Assembly: GCA_009829735.1 (NCBI GenBank)
Contig: CM020619.1
Coordinates: 3,354,590-3,418,589 of the forward strand
DNA: 64,000 bases
Direction: 5' to 3'
Origin: Pyropia yezoensis
Taxonomy: Eukaryota > Rhodophyta > Bangiophyceae > Bangiales > Bangiaceae
In this document: positions 10,515 to 20,322 of the stretch, piece after piece
Layout of the letters: every line of letters begins with the position of its first letter
Numbering within the stretch: position 1 is the stretch's first letter
Program-made: the position numbers and the translations under genes
The notes under the pieces: generated by a model
Databases searched by the model: none
What the model saw: the letters and a program-made list of their open reading frames with translations, nothing else
Told to the model about the DNA's origin: nothing

Positions 10515-13500
10515 TACGTCAGCGCATCGACGAAATACTGAGCGGGTATGCTGTGCCAGACGACGCAGAGGCGGGTGTGGGTGCAGCAACAGCTGCCGCC
10601 GGTGCTGGTGCGGTTGCGGCGGCTGCCACGGGGGCGGGTGCAGCAGCTGCCGCTGGGGCGGGTGCCGGCTCAGGTGCCGAGGACGATGGACAGCTACCCG
10701 CAACGCCCGGAGTGGACAGGGCGAGCCCACCTGGTGACCCAGACGCCTTTTCCATTGGCGACGACGCGGGGGGCGAAGTCGAGTTTGTGTGCTACCTACC
10801 CGCAGTGGCGGTCCCAGAAAATGTGTTGGCTGGGCAGGCAGTTTCCCCTGTCTACAATGCGGAACCCAGTGACGTCATTGTGTTCATAGACGACGACGAT
10901 GACTGGAATGACGCAGAGAATGATGATGTGACTGTCGTCAGTGTGGCCCGGGTGGTCCGGGCCGGCCAACTGGTCGGGCCGCGGCGGACGTCCTCCGCCA
11001 CTGGGCCGGCCCCCCGTGTGGCAGTGGCTCGGAGTGCTGCCACCTCCGTCGCGACGGTAGCTGCCACCTCCTCCGCGACTGTAGCCGTCCCAGGCGGGCC
11101 CTCTACGCCGGAGGTTACTGTTACCGCTGCTGCCCCCGATGCTCCATCGGCGGCGGGTATAGCCACAGGCGCGGTGGATGCTGTGGCTGTGGGTGCTCCT
11201 GGTGTTGCTGGGGCTCCTGCGGGCACGGCGGCCGTGGCCGACGCGGGTGTTGGCGGAGGCGCACCTGCTGAACCTGGTACTGCTGCAGCAACCGACACGG
11301 CGGGGGTGGCTGCCGTGGGCACGGCAGTGGCTCGGGGTGGGGAGCCCTCTCCCGCTTCGCCTGCAGTTGCAGACGCGGGTGCGGCTGTTGTTGGAGGTGG
11401 GACTGCCGGCGTAGGAGGCCCTGGTATCGGTTCCCCGGCTGGTGGGGGGGACGCATCTCCCACTGCTGCACCTCTGCCCGCGGCGGCAGCGGCAGCGGCG
11501 GGGGGTGGTGCCAGCGAGGCCAGTCCTCCCACACTGTGTGGCGCGGATGGTGATCGGGCGGCGCTCGGTCAGTTGACGCTCTGTACGTCCGAGTCGGGGT
11601 GGAAGGGTGTCCCAACCCACCTGCGCCCGTCCCCGTTGTACGCAAGAGGACCTGGGGGCCACTGGCAGGCCATCGTTGTGGCCACCTTGTGCCACCTCGC
11701 CGCCCACGGTAAAGAGGCGGTGGCGCAGTCTATCGAAGGCAGCAGCAACAAGGGCCATGGCGGCGGCGGCGGACGTAGTGGGCACGTGACCACATCGTCA
11801 TTGTGCTCCCGCTTTGGCGTGGCTCGCATCGACGCGCCCATCGCCCTGTCGTCGCCGCAGGTGGAGGGCTCCATACTGGACGACCCGCGGGCGTGTCGCA
11901 TGTGCTACGTGCTCGTGCGTATGCCCGCCCCCCGGGGTCGTCCCCCCGGTGGGGGCGGCCGCCCTACCTGGGGATCCGCTGGGCGCCACCACCGCCGCCA
12001 CAAGGACCGCGGGGGAGAGTGTCAAGTGGATCCCACAGACGCCACCCCGAGTGATTTGTGTGCCTTTTGGGTACCGGAACCCGTCGGCTCTGTGAGCAGC
12101 ACCCCCGTGGACGCGGTGTTTATTGGCCGCAGCGGGGACAAGGAGGGGCAGCCCGGCGGGGGGGTTGGTGGCCCACCGCCCGCGAAGGCAGGCCAGTGAT
12201 GGGTGGACAAGACGCCTGGCCCGGGGCTGCACGAGCAGGATAATGACGCCGGCACGGCGCGCCACGGTGGCGCATCCGGTCCCCCCCGGCGGTGGTGGTT
12301 TGCGGTGCGTCGTTCAGACGTGCAGCGGATGCTCCATCGCCGGACGGCGAATGTGGTCGTCACCCTGTCTCATAGTGTCCTGTCGGACAGCCGCGAGTTT
12401 GGCGGCCTCGGCCACTGGGACCTTCTTCCGCCAGTCATGCAGAGGGCGCTCGCCATCCACGCAACGCCTCCGCACGGGGGACAGCAGGTGGTACCTGTAC
12501 CGGCGCCGGCCCCCCCCCCCCTGCAGAATGCTCCTCCACGCTACGCCCACCTGGACGAGTTCCAGTGGCGCGCAGTCGATTGCATGCGCCGGGGGCTGTT
12601 GTCGGACGAGTGTGACGTGCAGCTGGTGGCGGGCCCCCCTGGGACGGGCAAGACACGCGCCATTGTGTCCATGGTGGACATGGTCCTTGAGACGTTGCCC
12701 GATGGGCGTGTCCTGCTGACGTCGCGCACAAACACGGCGTGTGACGAGCTGTTGGACGCAGTACACGAGTTTTTCTGTTCGCCGGGGGCTGCGAGTCGAC
12801 ACGGCGTCACGGAAACCGACGCCGTGAAGCTCCTCCGTGTGGGTGAGCCCCCCCCGGGTGGCCACCGTGCCAGGACAACGCACATTGACGCCGTGGTGGA
12901 TGAGCGATTCCCCGTCGCCTACCCGTCCGTAACAGACGCGGTGGAACGGGCAAGGGCACGGGTGGCCGATGTGGGCGGTCGTGTGGATGATCGTTCCCGC
13001 GCTCAGGGTGCAGAGCCGGGCGCAGGTGGGTCACAAAACCTCCTCGAGGAATGTGCCGATGCTGAGCAAGCCCTGGAGGCTGCCTTGCGTCGCCAGCAGC
13101 GTGCGGAACGGAAGCTCCGCAGGCGCATCGTGGGCGGCGCGTCCTTCATTGTCACAACGACGTCAACGTCGACGGGGGCGCTCGTGGGCGGTCAAGGCTT
13201 TGACGCCATTATCATTGACGAGGCTGCGGCAACAAGCGTCCCTGCGTCTGTCGCTGCCATTGTTCGCGCCAAGCGGGCAGGGCGTGCGGGTGGCTCGTCA
13301 GACGAAGAAGAGGACGGTCATCCGGCAGAGCGGACCAAGTGCATTGTCCTTGTTGGCGACAATGCCCAGCTGAGGCCGAGCGCCGGCATAGAGTACAGAG
13401 GCGAGACACGGCCAATGACGTCCAGCTTTTTTGAGCGGCTCGCCCGGTTTCTGTCCGCTTGCGTCATCCTCTCCGTGCAGTACCGCATGCGGCCGCTGTT

Positions 13501-14221
13501 ATGGTCCCTTCTCCGACAAATCTTTTACCGGCACATTGGCATATGGTCGGACGGGCGCGGGCCCAAGGCCCGCCATGAGGAGGGGTTTGGAACACCCGCG
13601 TGGCTAAACCATCCGAGTCGGCGTATTCGCTTTGGAGGGCTGCAAGTGACAGACACTTCCCGCCTGCCGGCCGACGATCGGGCGCACAAGTCGGGTTCCA
13701 CCACCTCCAACAACAAGAGCCTGATCAACTTTGCAGAGCTTCGGTTGGTCGAGATGGCTCTTACGGATCTACTGCTGGCGTGGGCGACGTCCAGCGGGGC
13801 TACCGAGCTGAAGGTGATGCTCATCACCCCGTACACTGCGCAGCGGAACAAGCTGAAGGAAGTGGTGCAGTCGGTGAGAGACAGCAGGCGGCTGCCCCGC
13901 AGACCATGTGCCGACGTCAGGGTGTCCACCGTGGATGGCTGCCAAAGCGCTTCTGTGGATTGTGTCATACTCTCCCTCGTGCGGTCAGAGCCTGGGGCGC
14001 CACCCGGCGGGAACACCGACTTTTTGTCCGACGAGCGGCGCGTGAACGTCATGATGTCGCGGGCACAAAGCCATCTCCACGTGATTGGTGACATGGACTA
14101 CCTTTCAAGCTCTGGATGTGTCTGGAAGAGCTGGTGGGACAACGTCCGCCGTAGGTGGAGGCAGCCAGGTCTACCGGGCCGCGAGCACATCGAAATTGTG
14201 GCTCCCGACAGGATGTACTAG
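10515..14221 (+). pseudogene. Upf1/Senataxin-like SF1B helicase, 3' segment (gene interrupted by LTR element)
   Basis: After the second TACGT copy (10,515-10,519) the frame runs through an Ala/Gly-rich low-complexity region (about 10,560-11,520), then a more ordered region, and then a complete SF1 helicase core: Walker A GPPGTGKT at 12,632-12,655, motif II DEAA near 13,217, motif III GDNAQL near 13,357, QYRMRP near 13,480 and the C-terminal VNVMMSRA motif near 14,045. These are the Upf1-like (AAA_11/AAA_12) signatures of ATP-driven 5'-3' RNA/DNA helicases. A single in-frame TGA lies at 12,197-12,199 upstream of the core; the frame is otherwise open to the TAG at 14,219. Together with the TGA at 718 that makes two in-frame TGAs. 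This could be a decaying gene, unrecognised short introns or sequence errors. The helicase could be a host gene or cargo of a DNA transposon. Confidence 0.8.
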
Positions 14222-14429
14222 ACGAGAGTACGTGAGGGGGGGGGGGGGGGGCGGGGCGGGTGGGGGGGGGGGTGGGACTGTACGGCACCCCCTCTCTTTT
14301 ATGCTTTGAAGGTGCCCCTTTCATGTGGTGGCCGGTTGTTCCCCAGTGTAGATGACAACTGGTATAGTTGACGTTTTGATTTGCGTGTGTGGCCCATGGT
14401 GCCACCATCAGTCTTGAGTCATGCCATGT

Positions 14430-14810
14430 TGTGTGCATAACGCAACAGATGGGTACGTTCCATGGACGGATGTTGGCCGGGACTTGGCCAAGGAAGACCG
14501 AGTCGCGTTATGTACATAACGCGTCTGGCGAGCACTTGGCATCGTCACGACAGATTGCCGAGGCTGACCGTGTCGCGTTACGTACATAACGCGTGAGGTG
14601 AGCCATTTTGAAATCTGGTAGTTGTTGTATGGTAGACAGACCGTGGCGCGTAATGTACATAACGCTCTTCTGATGTTTGTCGAGATAGTTGGCCAGAGCT
14701 GATCGTGTCGCGCTATGTACATAACGCGACAGGCGAGCCATTGGAGAATCTGGGAAATGTGGCTTGTCAGGCAGACCGTAGAGCGTTATGTACATAACGC
14801 TCTTCGGATC
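14430..14810. repeat. Array of about 70-bp repeats centred on GTTATGTACATAAC palindromes
   Basis: Five clear units and one degenerate unit (near 14,432) follow the helicase stop. Palindrome centres are near 14,513, 14,583, 14,656, 14,720 and 14,791, i.e. every 64-73 bp. The unit at 14,504-14,523 is a perfect 20-bp palindrome and the last (about 14,779-14,802) a perfect 24-bp one. Each is preceded by a GACCG(T)GTCGCG-like sequence. Frames here translate to a repeated YVHNATRS-like peptide and are artefacts of the repeat. The same motif recurs at 30,285 and 30,621. Confidence 0.85.
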
Positions 14811-16640
14811 CTTGTCGAGATTGTTATGTGTCGACGGGTGAATAAGTGTTTTCCGATTGCGTCATGATTTTGATGGTATTTGTTAATTTCTTTTCGGCAA
14901 ATTGACTACTTTCATGAGGGAAAGGGGGGTCGTGGGGGGCGAGAAGTTGAACTTACCTGTTCACCATTCACCAGTCGGGTGCGGTGCCGTTGCCAGACAT
15001 GTGATGGCCTCGTCAGCTAGTCGATTCGATCGTTTGACCTCGTCGGCAATGGTGTGGGCTGCCACCGAGCGACTTGGCCCCCCCCCCCGCACCCTCCTGC
15101 CGCCAAGGGACTTGCACTGACGCCTCACTCACGCCTCACTGCCCCTCTAACACTCACACACGCACTCCCGCGTCACTGCCTCTCAAACAGCCCACAAGGC
15201 GCACATCACCAGGGTGGTGACGCGCCACTGCTCAGCAGGTGGTGGCTTGGTCTGCGATGAAAATTAGGGTCATTAAACCCACCACTCAGTGACACAAAAA
15301 TGACTCGGGCACACGGAGGACCCACCATTCGCTCATGAAAAGCTCCATAGGTCATTAGACATCTAATCGACCCCTCAATGGGCGCGCGCACCTTTAGTGA
15401 TGAACGCCACGCGCTCTAGCCCGGGCGTGGGCATTTCGCACGGTTCACATAATTTTCTTGCATAGCTACCCGTTGGTGGACAGGAGGACATCCCTGGGGG
15501 CAGGCTCGAATGCGCTCGAGCACGCTCACAGAAGAAGGTCAGGTGGGAGTGGGGGGGAAACCATAAAGAGAGGGCGACGGGCGGGGGAGGGGGGACGAAT
15601 TGAATTTCGAATTCCGAGGAGCCCGATCACCGGCTGACACCGACGCGGATCAACGGGAGGGGAGGGGATTTGGGCGGCGGCGCGAGATGATGTTGAATTG
15701 GACAGTGACGGGGGTGTCCGGGGATGGGTGCTCTCATCCGTCGGCCGCACGTTCAGCCACATACAGGTCAGGTCAGTCGCTTCCCTCGGCGCCCCCGGGT
15801 CTGACGCGAGCCGTAGGTCCACGCGGCCCGCGTGGTGTCGTGTGCTGGTGACAGGCCATTTGGATGCACCGCGCGGTGAGCTCGCAGCATGGCAGTGCCG
15901 TCTGTGGCGGTGGGTTTGCATTACACGACTGCACCCCCCCCCCCAACAAGACGTCCAGGATGACATTTTTCCCAAACGGTGCTCGTAGTGCATTGCAAAC
16001 GGACGGGGCCTACCGGAAGCACCAAAAGGCTGGGTGCCCGCGTCCCAACACGCCGCTCCACATGCACCGTGGCGAGTAGGCAGTGCCGAGGGTGGGTTCA
16101 ATTGCAGTGTTGTTATTGCCCCGCAGCACGGTGGCGGTCACTCTCCGAATACGTGCCGTCGGGAGGGGGGGAGGGGGGGGGGGGGGCGCTCGCTCGCCAT
16201 GGTTGGGCGAGCCGCACGGATGCTGGCGTGTCAGTCGGCTCAAATGCCGCAGTGCATGCGGTGCACTCCGTCCCGCACCCGCCGTCGGGTGCAATCCGTC
16301 CCGCACCCGCCGTCGTGCTACTGGCGGCTGCCATGAGCACAGCGTCTGTGCGCGGTCTGCAATTGGGCCGCCAACCCATCACCACCACCGCCGCCGCCAC
16401 ACCACCACCGCCAGCCCCACCACCGCCACCGCGAGCCCCTCCGCCACCACCGCCGCCGCGCCACAGGACACTCTCACGGCAGCCACCGTCGGCCACGGGT
16501 GCCACAGAGATGAGAAGGACCTTTCATTTCCGGGGCGGCGAGCCAAGGCCACGCGACAGCCCACAGGGGCACGTGGCGGTGCGAGCATCCTCCGCTCTGC
16601 CCCCTGCCCGAGAGGCAGCGTCGGTTGGGGGGTGGCGGGG
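14811..16640. other. Intergenic stretch without a recognisable gene
   Basis: About 1.8 kb between the palindrome array and the G-rich tract before the Fanzor gene. Short GC-rich frames exist on both strands but have arginine/proline/serine composition and no family resemblance. From about 16,370 there is a CCACCGCC-type simple repeat. I see no RNA gene. Confidence 0.6.
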
Positions 16641-16706
16641 GGCAGGCGGCGGGGGGGGGGGGGAGGGGGGGGCCGGGGGGGGGCGGGGGGGGGGGTGGGG
16701 GGGGGG

Positions 16707-16741
<35 letters not shown>
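16640..16741 (+). repeat. Near-continuous G tract upstream of the Fanzor gene
   Basis: About 100 bases almost entirely G, with a few T, C or A interruptions. It should form G-quadruplexes on the plus strand. Run length is unreliable in assemblies. Confidence 0.9.
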
Positions 16742-16742
<1 letters not shown>

Positions 16743-16925
16743 GGGAGGACCTGGACTGCCGGCCGCCTGACGGCCCATTCAGCCCATCGCCAGCGTCTAC
16801 AGCACGCGTACGGCATCGAGTGAGGACCCCGGCCCGGATGGTGCCTTGCCAGACGATAAATAGGGCCGCAGGTGGTGCCCCGAGGTTCCCCATCTTTGCC
16901 GACCCCGTCAGCCACCGTCGACGAT

Positions 16926-17004
16926 CCCCCCCCCCCCCCCCCCCCACAGTAGTTCCCACACACACAACCCCCCCACCCGCCCCCCCCCCCCCCCCCCCCC
17001 CCCG
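16926..17004 (+). repeat. C tracts directly upstream of the Fanzor start codon
   Basis: Two C runs (about 16,927-16,946 and 16,978-17,003) separated by a CACACA stretch, ending 14 bp before the ATG at 17,018. They are complementary to the G tract at 16,640-16,741, so the 5' leader could fold on itself or form quadruplexes on the minus strand. Confidence 0.85.
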
Positions 17005-17017
17005 CCCCAGATTCACG

Positions 17018-19735
17018 ATGAACGATGATGACGACGGCAGCGACCAAGACATTGGCGTCGACGGGCTGGACGGCGACGCCACCTCGGACGAGGAGTGGGA
17101 CCCGGTACAAGAGCAGGCGTACGTTCAAGACGCACGCAACGTGGTGACGCTCAAGCGGGCGGTGCTCGCCGCCAATCTGAGCCGCCTGCGGGGCGTGTCT
17201 GCACCCCCAGGGGGCGACGCGGCCTCGTCGGCCGGCTGGTCTGCCGCCGTCGCGCAGGTGCAGCAGGCGGCCAAGGATGAGGAGGCGACGGGCCCCCTCG
17301 ACGGCGCCGGCGAGGACCTCGTCGCGGCCATCACAGGCGCGGCACAGGCGGTCAGCGTGTACTGTGGTGGTCGGGCGGCGGCAAGCGAGGCCGAGGTGGA
17401 GCTCGCCGCACGCGCCCAGACGGCCGCTGGTCTGATTGGCGTGGCCGCCGCGGGCTTGCCCCGGCGCGAGGCTGCCACGGACGCACCGCCCGCCCGCATG
17501 GGGCGGACGCAAAAGTGTGGCGGATGTGGCGAGCCGGGGCACAAGGTCAGCTCTTGCAAGGCCCCGGCTGGTGCAGGGCCGGCGGCAGCAGCTGCCGCCG
17601 CCGCTGCCGCCGCCGGCCCGGCGGCGGCGGCGGCGGCCGCGTCCAAGTGTCGCGACTGCCTGGGAGGGGGCCACAGCAGCGGGGACGCCGCCTGCCCGGT
17701 GCAGCGGCACTGTGGGGGTGTGTCAGCGGCCTACGACCGCGGCGTCAACCCCGACTGCAAGGACCTGCTTCAGAGCACGGAACGGCAGACGCAGGCGTGT
17801 ACCGTGCCGGTGGGCGTTCTCGCGAGGGCGGTGTTTGGGGACGACAAGGACGACGCCGACACGAGCGCGGCGGTAGAGACGGCGCTGCAAGCAGAGCTGG
17901 AGGACCTCTCTGGGGCGGCTACCAAGCTCCGCTTCCTCATGCTTCGCGTCCTCGACGTGGCATTGCGGCGCCTGGTGTCGACCGTCGCGGACGCAGCCGC
18001 CGACGACGCCGACTGGGCGGGGGCCGTGCCCGCAAACTTGGCGCCCGTCTGGCTGTGGTTGGCCTACGCCTGCGGCTGCGAGGGTGTGTCTGGCAGTCCC
18101 CTGCAGGCGGGCACCGTGTTTGCGGGCTGTGGCAAGGGGCGGGCCAACACGCGGATGGCGCGCGCCCGCTCTGTGGTGACAACGAGCCACTCGCTGCTGG
18201 TAGAGGCGCTCTCCTACGCCCTGACGCAGGTGATAGCCGTCACAGCAGCTGCGTGCGACCGGTATCTTCCGGTGAGCAACAACACGGCACGATGGGAGCC
18301 CGTCGCCACCATCGTGGCCACCCACGCCGGGCGGTGTGTGGACGCGGCGTGTCGCAAGCTGGGCGCCATGGCGCCCAAGGACGCGCTGGCCACCTCCCCC
18401 GCTGCCACGGCTGCTCCAGCGGGCGGCTCTGCCTGGGACACGGAGCGGCGGCTAACGCGGTGGGCGGCCGCGCGCTTCCGCGCGGGTACCGCGGACAAGG
18501 CAAAGCCGGGCCGGCGGGGCCACGACGGCGTCCCCCAGCACCTGGTCCAGGCGCTGGCGCAACGGGTGGCCGTCATGCGGGCGGCCATGCCACCCTCTGT
18601 GGCGGGCCTCTTTCCAGCAACGCCTGTGAAGAAGCGCCGCTGGTGGGCGTACGTGCCGTTTCTCCTCCACGTCCTGAATGTGGGTGTGGGGAGCCCGTAC
18701 GCCCTCATCCCTGGCGCCCGAGCGGTGCTCCACGGTCACGGCACGCTGGTGCCGGACAAGATGCTCGCCCTGTTGCGGGCAGTTTCGGCCGCCACTGGCG
18801 TAGGGGTGCGTGGCCACCCCAGTCTTCGGGCATGGCCTGAGCTGCGAACGGGCGGTGCAGCGGTGCTGGTCGCCATGGCTGGTGTCGGTGGCCGCGCCAA
18901 CCGGGCCGCATCCCAGCTGTCTACCGACGGCGTGGCGGTAACGTTTTTTCTGTCTCGACCCGACACGGCCGCAGAGGCCGAGGCGCGGGCGGTGGCCTGG
19001 GCCAAGAAGCTGGACGGCGGTGGACGTGCGCGGGACCGCGGCGGCAAAGGCTTTGCGTCCCGGGCGGGGGTACTGACGCAGCTCGAGCGGGCTGGCCTGC
19101 CGTTGGCGCGCGTCCGGTGGCTCCAGATGGTCGGCGGAGACCCGGGACGGTCTGCCGTACTGTCGGCAGCACCGGGTGAGCGCGTAGCGACGGCAGATCT
19201 CCCCGCCCGCCCCGTTGTAGACGCGATGCGCGCCGCGCGGTCCCGCCACATGGGCTTGGACGCGCTCAACCGGGCGGCCGTGGCGCTCCTGCGTGGGGCG
19301 GGCGTCCAAGAGGGGGTGGCGGCAGCCGCAACCATGCCCGAGGGCCACCCCCCCTCCAGGGGGTCTAGGAAGCGGGCGGCGGCGGGCGCCCCGGCTGCAG
19401 GGGCGGGGACAGGGAGGGGGCGCTCCAAGCGACAAGCGCGGCGGTCGTCACCCGAGGGGCGCGACAATGATGCGGCGGCGGTGGCCCCGGCGGCGGCGGG
19501 TGCGACGACGCCCCCCGAGGCAAATACCTATCAGACGGCGAGCCCCGGCGGTGGCCACGGGCGCGTGCGGCGTGGGCCGCAGGCGTCCATCCGACGGGCC
19601 CGCCGCACCCAGCTCGCCACTTCGGTGCGGCGTGTGCTGCGTCGCACGCGCCTGTCCCGGTGGACTGTGCCCCGTCACGAGGCGGAAAAGGTGGCACGGT
19701 GGCTGGTGGACCCCACTACCGCGGCGGGCGACAGT
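17018..19735 (+). pseudogene. Fanzor (eukaryotic TnpB-like nuclease), N-terminal part, interrupted by LTR element
   Basis: The frame starts at the ATG at 17,018 (acidic N-terminus MNDDDDGSDQD); translation upstream of it is homopolymer. About 906 codons precede the insertion. Residues 167-180 are a CCHC zinc knuckle (C-x2-C-x4-H-x4-C) and residues about 210-226 a second, looser C-x2-C-x4-H-x6-C; an Ala-rich linker lies between. Near residue 634 a TDGVAV motif matches the conserved TDG that precedes the RuvC core in Fanzor/OrfB proteins. An LVDP motif near residue 896 is my candidate for the first RuvC aspartate. The gene resumes in the same frame at 41,678. Fanzors are RNA-guided DNA nucleases related to IS200/IS605 TnpB and often ride in eukaryotic transposons. 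The zinc-knuckle N-terminus is an unusual addition. Confidence 0.75.
19731..19735. repeat. Target-site duplication ACAGT (left copy)
   Basis: ACAGT precedes the first family 2 LTR. The matching ACAGT is not after copy A's 3' LTR (which is followed by CCCGG) but after copy B's 3' LTR at 41,673-41,677. Confidence 0.85.
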
Positions 19736-20203
19736 TGTGGCAGTATTGACCCCCAGGTAGGGGGCAACACGTGCCATGCAAGGGGCGGCAGGCCACTAGC
19801 CTGATCCGTTCCTCCCCCTGCATTTGGGTCCATATTCCCTAAGTTCGGGATAGTTAGCTTAGTAGTAAATCCAACTTGGATTTGAGGGTTTTCTGCATTT
19901 ATCGTCTTGAATTTTCGTGTGGCCCGGTGGGCAGGTGCTGGGGTGGGAGATTCTGAGTGGCGAGATTCTGAGTGGACCCTGGGGGGATAAGGGGAGGGAC
20001 AGCGGGGCTTGGCCCTGCGTCCCCGTCCCGACCAAGAAACTGTTGGACCACACACCATCTTCTTGTTTGTCCGTGGGGGGATTGCCCCACAACAGGGATA
20101 CAGTGTGTGCGACTTGCACTTCTTCCGGTTCCCCCGACACGGGAGGCAGCCCTCGCACACCGCCCCAACTTGGGTACTGTGTGTGCGAGTGGTTTTTGCC
20201 ACA
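19736..20203 (+). repeat. 5' LTR of family 2 copy A
   Basis: 468 bp, TGTGGC...GCCACA. It contains two odd-length palindromes of the CAACTTG class: 17 bp at 19,867-19,883 and 11 bp at 20,164-20,174. It also has a direct duplication of the sequence GAGATTCTGAGTGG at about 19,948-19,976. Confidence 0.95.
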
Positions 20204-20205
20204 TT

Positions 20206-20223
20206 TGGTGGAGCAGCAGGGGA
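20206..20223 (+). promoter_or_regulatory. tRNA primer-binding site of family 2 copy A
   Basis: TGGTGGAGCAGCAGGGGA begins two bases inside the 5' LTR. It is identical to the family 1 site and to the copy B site at 32,764. Confidence 0.85.
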
Positions 20224-20322
20224 CAGAGGTAAACTTTACCTCCGGGTGCACCCGGGTGTAGGGGGCCCTCTGTCTCAGAGGAACGGTGGACTTGGACCGT
20301 GTCATACGGATCGTTAGCCAAC

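Noticed and set aside
14408-14795. Minus-strand frames with repeated YVHNATRS-like peptides
   Set aside because: Direct translation of the palindromic repeat array; the peptide repeat follows from the DNA repeat.
14430-14810. CRISPR array
   Set aside because: Units are about 70 bp, diverged, with palindromic cores and no unique spacers of constant length; the genome is eukaryotic and no cas genes are present.
15526-16101. 191-codon minus-strand frame between the array and the Fanzor gene
   Set aside because: Arg/Pro/Ser-rich, no motif, no start context; typical of chance frames in GC-rich DNA.
16379-17710. A 443-codon minus-strand frame opposite the Fanzor 5' end
   Set aside because: Glycine/proline homopolymer from G/C tracts plus the shadow of the Fanzor frame; no independent domain.
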